Source: Bedellia somnulentella (Eukaryota; Arthropoda; Insecta; Lepidoptera; Bedelliidae). From it: a stretch of DNA of 64,000 nucleotides. The stretch covers positions 16,706,678-16,770,677 of the forward strand of contig OY755180.1 of assembly GCA_963576735.1 (NCBI GenBank), written 5' to 3'. The position numbers and the translations under genes are program-made. Positions 55,266-64,000 of this stretch are shown here, piece by piece (the stretch's first letter is position 1; the number at the start of each line of letters is the position of its first letter). A model generated the notes under the pieces. The model had not been told where the DNA came from, ran no database searches, and saw only the letters and a program-made list of their open reading frames with translations.

Positions 55266-55897
55266 GATAGAATATATGTAAGTCCTGAAGAAATCCAATT
55301 TAGATTAGACCGCCAACATTTGTTCTATTTAAAAGTACAACATTCGACCAATCAAAAATTTTTGATAAGCAATAAATAGTTTTACAATGCAATTCCACAT
55401 TCCAATACGAATTAACTTTACATCGAATCACATGGTATGTTATGGCGATAAACAAATCAGCTATGGCAGAGACCTTCACAGTAACATGGCCTAGTGGCCT
55501 TAAAAACATACTTTATCATGTTCGGGGCATGTTCGATTACAATGCTTGTTTTACATAACGGCTGACGAAATAGTGATTCACACCTGTGTCGTGTGATACT
55601 TGAACGGGTAAACAGAAATGGTATGTCAGAATGAAGATGTATTTTTTGTGCCTTAAACACACGAAATAACGAATCATATCAATATTTTTTTCAAATAATA
55701 ACTGTAGCTATACTGCGAATACTTCAAATAAGTGATTTATGAATATCTATTCATGGTATATTAAACGTTATAAAGTGCAAAGATCACTGTTTGGAATATT
55801 TATCATTCCTTCATAGTGCTCTGCGATTCTAAGGAGAAATTCCTTTTTTTATTTTATTGACAAGAGACGAAATAAGACAAAGGAAGTCACCTCATTT

Positions 55898-56022
55898 CTG
55901 AAGAATAAAATGGCATGCTTGTAAAGAATGATAAAATTAAATTAAGCTCAAGAGATTTGTCAAGATCGTTTGTGGCTAACGATAGCCTCTGCCCACTTCA
56001 ATAGTTACTAACGGTTGGGGAT
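55898..56022 (+). repeat. RTE-like LINE 3' end, decayed
   Basis: aagaataaaatggcatgctt to ctgcccacttcaatagttac. Confidence 0.6.
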
Positions 56023-56028
56023 ATTGAT

Positions 56029-56118
56029 AATCACGGCTAAAAATAATCCAGGGAACCAGACCTTCAGAAATTTCAATTCCTTAGCCATCTTTGGAATCAG
56101 ACTGGGAAAAAGAATGTC
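56029..56118 (-). repeat. SINE-A, head-truncated, old
   Basis: aatcacggctaaaaataatcc to ggaatcagactgggaaaa. Confidence 0.6.
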
Positions 56119-56846
56119 AAATAATTGCATATATTGATTTTTGGTACAATTGTTTTACTATATTCATTGTCGGTCTAATCACTACTATGTAAATATTGTG
56201 TTTGTAACTATCACTCAATATGTAAGTTTTTTTTATTGAAACCCGTGTTCAAAGAAAAACAAGAATCAGCCAACTACCAACTATAATACATAAAACATGG
56301 CACAGATAACAGTTACGACACAGAAACCGTACAAGCCTACTTTCTGCCGCTCACCAGCCAAGGCCGCTGGTCATGGCTGGCCATGGTGCCACTTCTGTCT
56401 TGGACTGATGCTTAAGAGACCTTCGGTGATGGACCGGTACTCAGTAAGAATCGGTATTGACGGTTACATTTAACTGGAGGTCTTGACAAAGTGAAGTTTA
56501 TGTCTACATCATTTTGTTAGTTTGGACATTTATATTTTGGTCAACAATCAATATGATAAGAAGGAACATTTCCATTAGCGAGTAAAGATTTTATGACTGT
56601 ATTTTATATGGTAAAAGTCTCATATAAATTACATTCTAGACTAAGAAACAAACACTATATTTACATTCATGACTAGCAATCCGCCCTAGCTTCGTACGGC
56701 ACGAGTGAGAATGGCTTTAATAAATTATCTGTAACACTAAGTATCTAATTGGGTCATGTGAGTATGTCATATATTTATAATTAGTATTATAAGTATAAGG
56801 GAAGACAGGTAAAATCTGTCCACATAGTGCGATCCCATATTATTAT

Positions 56847-56884
56847 TGTGTAAACATTGATATTATATCATCAATGTTTACACA
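56847..56884. repeat. perfect 15-bp palindrome with forkhead-like cores
   Basis: TGTGTAAACATTGAT, an 8-base loop, then its exact complement. Each arm contains GTAAACA/TGTTTAC, the forkhead consensus core. Confidence 0.7.
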
Positions 56885-57057
56885 TATGGTCTCTTGGTCG
56901 AAGCATTTCATTCCCTAACAATTCCTTTTATAACTGAAAAATTATCTATTCTTATATTTTTATCGTTACCTTACACAATCCTTATTTATATACGAGAAGC
57001 TATCACATAAATACTCAAGGTAAATAAATGTTTTCGGACATAGTATACACATACACA

Positions 57058-57110
57058 AATCAAGTTAGCTCCAAGCTAAGTATTACTTGTATTATGGGAG
57101 ACTTACGATA
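57058..57110 (-). repeat. SINE-C, 3' part
   Basis: aatcaagttagctccaagct to ttgtattatgggagac. Confidence 0.65.
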
Positions 57111-57782
57111 TAAGGTGTGTAACCATTGTGTAACATATTATTTATTATAGTGCTCCATAATAATTATTTTTTTGTTTTTTTTTATCTTCTTTTTCATGCC
57201 TTGTTGTCCGATTTTTATTTAAATTCATTTAAATTTTTTAGTGTTTAATTTTTAATTTTTTTTTGTTCTTGTGTTTACAATCATAGGTCTAAGATAAAAT
57301 ATTTATTTATGTATTAACGAGCATTCAGTATCTTCATCAAGTAGAGTGCAAAAGAAAAACATGTCGTCAATATTGTTGTATTGTTACTTTCCTAATTATG
57401 TACTTGGTTTCGTAGATCGATAAAAAAAAAACAATAATATACCTATATTAGTTTTATGGGCAGTACTCAATACGTCTTTAAGTAATTTTTAACCGTCACA
57501 CATCGATGACCTCCGATTTTATGGGTCCAATACTATGATTAAGTTAAAATTCGGAAAACCTATTAGGCGTTTTTAATACCATCACATTTGACCCACGGCT
57601 TTAACAAACTTAACTGTATGTTAATGTATTTCCGTTAGTTGATTCTTGGGCATTAAATTTTTGGTACTGCTTTTGACAAATATCAATCGAAGTGTTTAAT
57701 TTAATTAGCCTATTATTACTGTTAGATTTTGTATGCCTAACACACCTTTAGGATTCAAAATATAAGTAAAAATATGCGATTC
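57111..57782. other. AT-rich DNA with T-rich retroposed-looking segment
   Basis: 57170-57305 is rich in T-runs and ATTTAAAT, perhaps an old 3'UTR. Nothing coding. Confidence 0.35.
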
Positions 57783-57983
57783 ACATACATAAACACATAC
57801 TCATGGCCATAAATCCCAAAAAGGGTTAGCCAGAGCTTCAGAGCTAGAAACTCCTCAGCCACGTTTGGAAGTTGATAGGGGAGATGATAGAAATAAAGAA
57901 TCCCCCAAAAACCACCTAAAAAGCCCAATACCCTTAGTCGTATCTTACGACACCCGTAGAAAGGGGTAGTGACATTCTAAGCC
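57783..57983 (-). repeat. SINE-A, subfamily iii, internal deletion
   Basis: tactcatggccataaatccc to gtgacattctaagcc. The ggttggagac box has been deleted. Confidence 0.85.
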
Positions 57984-58227
57984 TAAAACACGACAATGCG
58001 ATTCTCGTAGTTGCATAATACTGTTTAAATAGTTACGAGGCAAAATCACGACAACTGAGCTACAGTAGCAAAAAATACATATTGTTTGCACATTCTTTAG
58101 TAACTATTAGTACCAAATGATACATTTAACTAGTTCAAGTATTATACCATCACTTCCGTGTGTTATTTCATTGCTATTTGTTGCGGCTTACTCGAGTGAA
58201 ATAATTGAGAAAGTTGTTGTAAAATAT

Positions 58228-58757
58228 ACATACATACATAAATATTCTCACGCCGTTAGTTCCCATTGGGGTAGGCAGAGACTATCGATCGCCACTTCGT
58301 ACGATCCTGGCAAACCTCTCTGGCTTCGTTCACATCCATCAATCTTTTCATACATGCTCTTTTATTCTCCATAATGCGGACACCTGCCTTTTTGAGCACA
58401 TTTTCTATTTGATCCAAATGTGTCCTCCGAGGTCATCCTCTACTAACATTACCTCCCACATTGGCTCTATATATCTCTTTCACCAATTTACCGTCATCCA
58501 TCCTCTCTATGTGCCCAAACCATCTCAAAATTCCTTTTTCTATCTTTCTTACAATATCATCTTTTACACCACACCTTTCACGAATCACATCATTCTTCTC
58601 ACGATCACATAACCTTACATTACATTTTTTTCTAAGGGATCTCATTTCTACTGCATTCACTCTGCTTTCATGCTTCTTCTGCCACATCCAACATTCACTG
58701 CCATACATAAGCTTAGGAACGAGGACAGCATCATGCACAGTCATTCCGGCCTTTTAA
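58228..58757 (-). pseudogene. RTE-like LINE ORF2 C-terminal third
   Basis: The longest LINE piece in the window. Minus-strand frame from about 58744: YGSECWMWQKKHESR, EMRSLRKK, RERCGVKDDIVRKIE, LRWFGHIERMDD, EIYRANVGGNVSRG. It is halted by a TGA where the other copies have a CGA arginine codon (GRPR), a CpG-to-TpG change. The frame then continues through the usual KKAGVR and WRSIV blocks to the hairpin and tail. LMYGSECW and LRWFGHxERM lie between the reverse transcriptase core and C-terminus in this LINE type. 5'-truncated and inactive. Confidence 0.88.
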
Positions 58758-58845
58758 GACACCGACTGACGTCTATGTCTAGACATTAGACTATCCACCA
58801 GTGCTCCATTTACATCAATACCCTTTGTTGTAAAATATGTAATGT

Positions 58846-59140
58846 AAAATTGTGCGACAGAGTGATGAATAGTGTGATTAGTGAACAGTTAGGTGTGAAA
58901 GAGGTCGTAGTGTGCAAGATAGAGACAGGAATGTTAAGGTGGTTTGGGCACATAGAGAGCATGGATGAACGTAAAGCGGCAAAAGAGATATATAGAGCCA
59001 ATGTTTATGGTGTTGTTAGTAGAGGAAGGCCGCGTAAGACGTTTGAAAACCAAATCGAAAACGTTCAACGAAGGCGAAATTCCGTAGTGAAAAGAATAAA
59101 AGAGCATCTAGAAGCAAGAGAGATTTGTCATAATATTTAT
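58846..59140 (+). pseudogene. RTE-like LINE ORF2 C-terminal fragment, opposite strand
   Basis: Encodes LCDRVMNSVISEQLGV, GMLRWFGHIESMDE, EIYRANVYG, SRGRPRKTFENQIENV and KEHLEAREICHN. It diverges from the block at 58228-58757, so the two are not halves of one insertion. No 3' hairpin or tail. Head-to-head with the previous copy about 90 bp away. Confidence 0.85.
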
Positions 59141-59335
59141 TTGTTGTGTGTGTTACAATAAAATCAATTTATACATATTAGGTCACAAATCCTAAAAGAG
59201 ATATATTTATGACGTACGCTAATATAGTCAAGGTCACGGTGACATTCAGAAACCAATGGAATATACATAAAGGATTACCGCCATTTAAGAATAAGAAATA
59301 AAGAGTGGTATTGGAACAGAATGACGATCATAAGA

Positions 59336-59510
59336 AAAGAAAGAAAGAAAGAAAAATCTTTATTCTCCTCTTGAGGCCACAAACAATATAAAAAAACAAT
59401 AAAAATAGACATAAGCAACTTATACAACAACAAAAAAGAACCAAAATCCAAAAAAAAAACTAAATAATAATAATTAATAAAACACAAAACTTACAATTTA
59501 CACAATGTGC
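59336..59510 (-). repeat. 3' end of a non-LTR retrotransposon with (TTTC)n tail, copy 2
   Basis: Same 3'UTR as 11639-11800 (ctcaagaggagaataaaga, then tttctttctttcttt on minus). Confidence 0.75.
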
Positions 59511-59591
59511 CCTCATTTGGCGAAAAGGTACCTGGCTCATATAATCATCAATCAGTAATGGTATCATCAAATCCTATTTAAATTTTTATTC

Positions 59592-59645
59592 TAATCCGTA
59601 GTCTCTGCCAACCCCAATGGAAATAAAGGGTGTAAGTATTAGAAG
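59592..59645 (+). repeat. RTE-like LINE 3' end fragment
   Basis: gtagtctctgccaaccccaa and gggtgtaagtatt. Confidence 0.6.
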
Positions 59646-60160
59646 TACGTATTAATAAGCTCCGTGTAGCTCACCTCTAATGCGAAAACAAATGGTGTTC
59701 TGTTATTTAAAAAAAAACTAAGATAGCCTGGTTCGTGACCTTTGCTTCTTTCAAATAATCCCAAGGCATTTTTAGCTTTCTGTTAAAATATAGTTTTCCA
59801 TTTAATTTCTTAATAACAATCACCTATAACAAGATACACTGAAACTTTAGTAATACTCAAGGAGACAAGAACCTATCCGACCGGTTCGACGAGACTAAAA
59901 ATATATAAAACATGCCAGGGTACAATTCTGCTAAATATTAATAAAATCCACTATCTAGCAAGTTTATATTATAACTAATTTGTATATGAGGATTTATTAC
60001 AAAATCTTTAATATCAAAGCGAAATTTTTCAACATACTTTATGTGAATCGTTTCAATATCAAAATAAAAAACTTTAGATATGACCTACAAATATAACTTT
60101 GTGAGTTTTGTGACTCATACAGTTGTGTAATTATAGCTTCTTGTATTTTTTCATTTTAAA

Positions 60161-60204
60161 AGCTCTGGCGACCCCTTTTCCGGACATTAAGGCATGAGTA
60201 TATG
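60161..60204 (+). repeat. SINE-A tail fragment
   Basis: agctctggcgacccctttt, ggcatgagtatatga. Confidence 0.65.
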
Positions 60205-60513
60205 ATTATTACTTGCTAGTGACTTTTGCTACCTTCATGAGCCTATTCGAATTTGTTGAATATATAGGATTCCATCCTAAATTGAATTGAGGCCCAAATG
60301 ACAAGTTGTTCTGGCACAAGTGAGTATAACAACTTATTTGCAAATACAATGAAAAGCAAGTGACCCCTGTTCCAATTACAAAGACCTTTGTCCTTTGGCA
60401 CCATCAGACATTGTCACTTTACATCAAGAAATTCACACTCGTGTTAATTGGGAATGTTTAATTGGGACTATCTTTTGAACTTAACTTTAACGACCCTACA
60501 ATTTCATTTATAA

Positions 60514-60769
60514 CACACATACATACATACATATACTCACGGCTATAAATCCCTTAACGGGGTAGCCAGAGCTGAGAAATTAGAAATTTCTCAGCCACTT
60601 TTGGAAGTTCATTGGGAAAAAGATGGTAATAATAAATGTTTTTGGTGACGGGTCTCCAACCGCATTGCCCAAAAATCCCTTAAAAGCCCCAATACCGTTA
60701 GTCGCCTCTTACGTACACCCATCGGTAGAAACGAGGTAGTGCTATTCTAAGCCGACATTACACGGCAAG
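60514..60769 (-). repeat. SINE-A, full length
   Basis: Flanked by a perfect 33-bp direct repeat (60481-60513 and 60770-60802). Body mixes the subfamily ii hairpin with a subfamily i head. Confidence 0.96.
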
Positions 60770-60802
60770 TTAACTTTAACGACCCTACAATTTCATTTAT
60801 AA

Positions 60803-61162
60803 GCGTAGTTTTAACTCAAATCGAACTTTTACGACGTATATCCTTTAAAGGGAAGGTAAAATGATAGTCTAGTAAAGGATTATCATTGATTGGTTTGAAA
60901 ACATTGGCAACAGTCAACTAAACAGACCATATAGTTAGTAAAATCATAGAACACCCATGTAAAGATCTATGACAGTGTTATTTTAAGCTGTATTAGTAGT
61001 GTCCTACATGGAAAATTCGTATTTATTAATTTCTTGTTTTTTTTTCACTGATAAAAATGTTTACTTGCCTAATAATGATATAACACAGATCATCATTCCA
61101 AACGGGCGTCTGGAAATCTTTGCTAAAGTTTTGGCTGTTTCACTAATTGTATATTAAATAAG
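60803..61162. other. unassigned AT-rich DNA
   Basis: Nothing supportable seen. Confidence 0.4.
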
Positions 61163-61212
61163 ACATATTCTCACGGCTATAAATCTCAAAAAGAAGCAGC
61201 CAGAGCTATCGC
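61163..61212 (-). repeat. SINE-A tail fragment
   Basis: tattctcacggctataaatc, agcagccagagct. Confidence 0.65.
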
Positions 61213-61291
61213 TTTAGTACGTTAGCCAATAGCAGATTTATTTTGATAGTCCTTATATGTATTTTTATTTAATAAGTATAAAAAGATTACA

Positions 61292-61348
61292 GTAGTTTCT
61301 GCCTACCCCAATAAGAAATAATGGCGTGAGTATATAAGTGTGTATGTA
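61292..61348 (+). repeat. RTE-like LINE 3' end fragment
   Basis: gtttctgcctaccccaataa, atggcgtgagtatataag. Confidence 0.7.
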
Positions 61349-62158
61349 ATTAAAAATTTTATACATGTTTTAAAAGCGGTTGACGACTATTCTACGACAT
61401 AATTGATTCCGTATAAGCATTCAAGAACTACGGAAACTATTAATTTTCCTATCATTCTATTGTCGTTATTTTTTATACAATTAGCCGCGTAACTAATCAT
61501 TGGTTTTTCTTAATAGTTGTCGGAATTAAGCATTAATTGTCTGCACAAAAGATTTAGTCACTAAAATTTCATTTCATGTCTTATATATCTATGTTCTACT
61601 TTTAACATACAAGATAGTGGACAGCCCCCGTTCTGAACGGGTACTGTTATCTTTCAAAAATTTAAGGTTCTTCAATCACTGCTTACACCTTATGAAATTC
61701 AGGGTCATGATATTAATTATATAGCAGGCTTGAAGAGTCGAGATTTCTGATAGTGAAAGATTTTTAATGATCGGTTTGGTATTTCCGAAGATTTGCTCTT
61801 ACAAACAAACTAAGTACAAACTTTACTTCATCATTATAATAGTACCTATTGATATACTCTTTACTAATTCAAGGTTTCATAACTAATCACTTATTATTTG
61901 CACAAAGCTAGTCACTAAAAAATACTTAATTTACAATGTACACTAATCGTAATCTTGGCAATATACTAAAGAAATTCTTAGAACTGATGATAACATAAGA
62001 AAACCCATGTTAAAACCAGTCGCGTAACCGAACTGGAGTTGTTTGAAGGTGGCCTTATAATTACAGATAATAGCAAGCCTTGGGAGGTAATACAACGTGT
62101 TCTAAGGATCCAAATTTACTCAGGCTAGATCATTTTTTTAAAGATTTTCTACCTAAAA
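61349..62158. other. unassigned AT-rich DNA
   Basis: No exon or repeat recognised. Confidence 0.4.
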
Positions 62159-62237
62159 AAATCGTACAAAGTGGCGATTGATAGACTATGCCTACCCCAA
62201 TGGGAACTAACGGCGTGAGTATATGTACGTATCTACC
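62159..62237 (+). repeat. RTE-like LINE 3' end
   Basis: atcgtacaaagtggcgattg, ctaccccaatgggaacta, gcgtgagtatatgtac. Confidence 0.8.
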
Positions 62238-62244
62238 TAAAGGT

Positions 62245-62394
62245 AAAACGGGCCCTATTATTATGACTTCGTTATCTCTTTGTCTGTCTGTCACCAGGCT
62301 GTGTGTTATGAATGGTGATAACTAGAAAGTATAACTTTACAGATTTATGCATCTCTGTTGCGGCTGTATCAACAAATACTAAAATCTCAATAAA
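62245..62394 (+). repeat. element X, 5' piece
   Basis: aacgggccctattattatga, tgtctgtctgtcaccaggct, caacaaatactaaaatc. This is a repeat type common in moth and butterfly genomes. It is interrupted by element Y. Confidence 0.65.
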
Positions 62395-62524
62395 TTAGGT
62401 CATAGGTCAAACTAAGACAATGGATACAGTATACAGTTACGAATTTATATTATAGAAAATAATTGTACCAAGTTTCGTTAAAATCCGTCGACTAGTTTTT
62501 GTTTCCATAAGGCACATACAAACC

Positions 62525-62566
<42 letters not shown>

Positions 62567-62687
62567 AATTTTACTGATTGCATTTTTGGCATCAGTATCG
62601 ATCCCTAATCACCAACTGATAGTTATTTTGAAAATATATTTCATGTACAGAATTGACCTCTCTACAGATTTATTATAAGTATAGATA
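62395..62687 (+). mobile_element. element Y, inserted in element X
   Basis: accaagtttcgttaaaatcc, a (GACA)10 microsatellite, gattgcatttttggcatcag, and an end with taagtatagat. Class uncertain. Confidence 0.5.
62525..62564 (+). repeat. microsatellite (GACA)10
   Basis: Forty bases of perfect GACA repeats inside element Y. Confidence 0.95.
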
Positions 62688-62730
62688 ATTGTGCGCGGCA
62701 CTGACTCGTACTTAGCCGGTTTTTTTTAAG
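62688..62730 (+). repeat. element X, 3' piece
   Basis: tgcgcggcactgactcgtac, ttagccggtttttttt, the usual end of the X family. Confidence 0.6.
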
Positions 62731-63059
62731 AGCAGAATCTATTTTCACTATACCCCGTGCCACCAGTCAACTCCACATTCCACTGCATTCGAATACCAAC
62801 TTGGAGAAAGTTGGTCTATTTATGGAACATTACGTACTAGTAAATTGAGAAGCGATTAAATAATTACTATCATTCGCTAGTTTTTTTAATATATGTTTAG
62901 TTTGGGGCTAGAATAGGACTCAAAATTTAGCTCTAGAGGTATGTCAGGATGGGCTTATTCCACTTTTCCCCGTTGACAATCCCCGTCAACGGGGATAAGT
63001 GAACTTTTTGTTCACAAATCCCCGTTAACACAAATTGGAGCGTGTAATGGGGATAAGTT

Positions 63060-63268
63060 AACTAAAAAGTTCATTAATCCCCGTTACGTTAAAAATAAAA
63101 TAATCATGTAAGAATCAGGTACCTTCTATTTATTATTGGATAAGAACTCACTTATTGATTATTGTTATACTCAAATTAAATTAAATTTAAGCTTCATTAC
63201 AACACCATTTATACTAAAATCAAAATTTTTACTATTATTTACGTTTCTTCGATAATGATAGAGCTGTT
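63060..63268 (+). repeat. 209-bp inverted repeat, left arm
   Basis: aactaaaaagttcattaatc to gataatgatagagctgtt. Only about two differences from the right arm were seen. Confidence 0.95.
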
Positions 63269-63424
63269 CCAAAGTTCCATTTGGACCTCCTGTATAAATT
63301 TGTCGCGATTAATGCTTTTCATTGTTTTTTCTGCAATACCATTACTTTCAGAAACCTGCAATGCTAGAACTTTATAATACGATGCGTCTTCAGCCAGCGC
63401 CAGGTTTCTGGTTTCGCCAACTTT
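63239..63424 (-). pseudogene. possible last exon of the element's own protein
   Basis: A minus-strand frame of 61 codons and a TAA: GETRNLALAEDASYYKVLA, SESNGIAEKTMKSIN, FIQEVQMELWNSSI and IIEET. An acceptor-like CCTGTAAAAAG precedes it. The last nine or so codons and the stop lie inside the left arm. It looks like a transposase or accessory-protein C-terminus, but I do not recognise the family. Confidence 0.4.
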
Positions 63425-63789
63425 TTACAGGGGAAATTAAGATTGGGCACTCCTTAGAGAAGCTTAGGTGATTCAAAACCTTTTAATATTAACACTTTTT
63501 GTTAATTATGTTCGTTTTGTATTCTTGCTCAAATAGCATATCATAAAGCTTAGGTATATTGTTTTTAATTAATAATTGTAACAATCTGTGATTTTATTAT
63601 GTTATGAATGTTATGTTTTAATGTATCTTTTTTAATTAATGCATGTAACAAACTGTGGTTTTGTTAGGCGTGTTAAGTAAATTTAACTATTAAACGGTAA
63701 TTGTAGGCAGTAAGAAATGTAAAATCAGTTATTACTTGAAAGTAACTGTCTGTATTTTATTTTATAGTTTGTACTTACGTTTTATTATT

Positions 63790-63998
63790 AACAGCTCTAT
63801 CATTATCGAAGAAACGTAAATAATAGTAAAAATTTCGATTTTAGTATAAATGGTGTTGTAATGAAGCTTAAATTTAATTTAATTTGAGTATAACAATAAT
63901 CAATAAGTGAGTTCTTATCCAATAATAAATAGAAGGTACCTGATTCTTACATGATTATTTTATTTTTAACGTAATGGGGATTAATGAACTTTTTAGTT
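63790..63998 (-). repeat. 209-bp inverted repeat, right arm
   Basis: Complement of the left arm. The window ends two bases after it, so its outer extension cannot be judged. Confidence 0.95.
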
Positions 63999-64000
63999 CA

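Larger units (their letters stand above)
62966..64000. mobile_element. long-terminal-inverted-repeat DNA element, right end cut by the window
   Basis: Outer subterminal repeats CCCCGTTGAC / GTCAACGGGG and GTGAAC-GTTCAC, then a 209-bp arm (63060-63268) whose complement is 63790-63998. A 521-bp interior lies between the arms. The right outer end is beyond 64000. Confidence 0.85.

Noticed and set aside
58461..58757. 98-codon plus-strand frame
   Set aside because: Shadow of the LINE ORF2 fragment on the minus strand, which has the recognisable motifs.

Overview
This is an insect nuclear window, most likely lepidopteran. It is AT-rich, has no bacterial-style genes or operons, and most of what can be recognised is interspersed repeats. 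The few real coding pieces are short exons with GT/AG splice sites. Repeat tails of ATGT and TTATG units, tRNA-headed SINEs, a short Helitron beginning TCCTA and ending CTAG, and RTE-like LINE 3' ends all fit Lepidoptera. The species cannot be read from the sequence.

Host genes. On the minus strand, four phase-compatible exons (35470-35321, 30443-30330, 22612-22394, 19311-19227) encode 189 consecutive residues of the conserved N-terminal region of a KDM3/JMJD1-type histone H3K9 demethylase. Its first coding exon was not found. Its large middle part, zinc finger and JmjC domain are not visible and are presumably left of the window. The roughly 16 kb spanned by the four exons is therefore mostly KDM3 intron, filled with repeats. 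On the plus strand at 2332-2717, two exons joined by a consensus intron form the C-terminal 83 residues of another protein. It ends in a hydrophobic GPI-anchor-like tail, followed by AATAAA at 2846. Its 5' part is left of the window and I do not recognise the protein with confidence.

Repeats. I call the commonest family SINE-A: about 245 bp, head gccgtgtagtgtcggc, tail gccgtgagtatatgtatgta, about 48 pieces on both strands and at least three subfamilies. SINE-B is about 340-370 bp, tRNA-headed, with about 12 pieces. SINE-C is headed by a Ser/Leu-tRNA-like sequence, with about 5 pieces. An RTE-like LINE is present as some 22 short 3' ends that encode the C-terminus of its reverse transcriptase ORF. 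The LINE, SINE-A and SINE-B end in the same kind of stem-loop followed by GTGAGTATATGT or GTGAACG, so the SINEs are probably mobilised by the LINE machinery. Other elements are two hairpin MITE families, Helitron ends at 9015 and 42733, a broken Pif1-type helicase (37848-38755) beside a 180-bp inverted repeat, a 209-bp inverted-repeat element running off the right end (62966-64000), 3' ends of several other non-LTR elements, and small tandem arrays.

Layout. 1-3 kb: end of the plus-strand gene and a degenerate duplicated repeat. 4-18 kb: dense SINE-A. 18.8-35.5 kb: KDM3 exons and introns with nested SINE/MITE/LINE insertions. 37-39.6 kb: helicase element and tandem repeats. 40-44.5 kb: SINE/LINE cluster and Helitron. 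44.8-50.3 kb: mostly unique DNA. 50.9-62.7 kb: scattered SINE/LINE copies. 63-64 kb: long-TIR element. The points most worth checking are the 3' hairpin shared by three repeat families, the very long direct repeats (28-39 bp, perhaps 135 bp) flanking SINE-A copies, the inverted MITE pair around a KDM3 exon, and the two inverted-arm elements that abut coding 3' ends.
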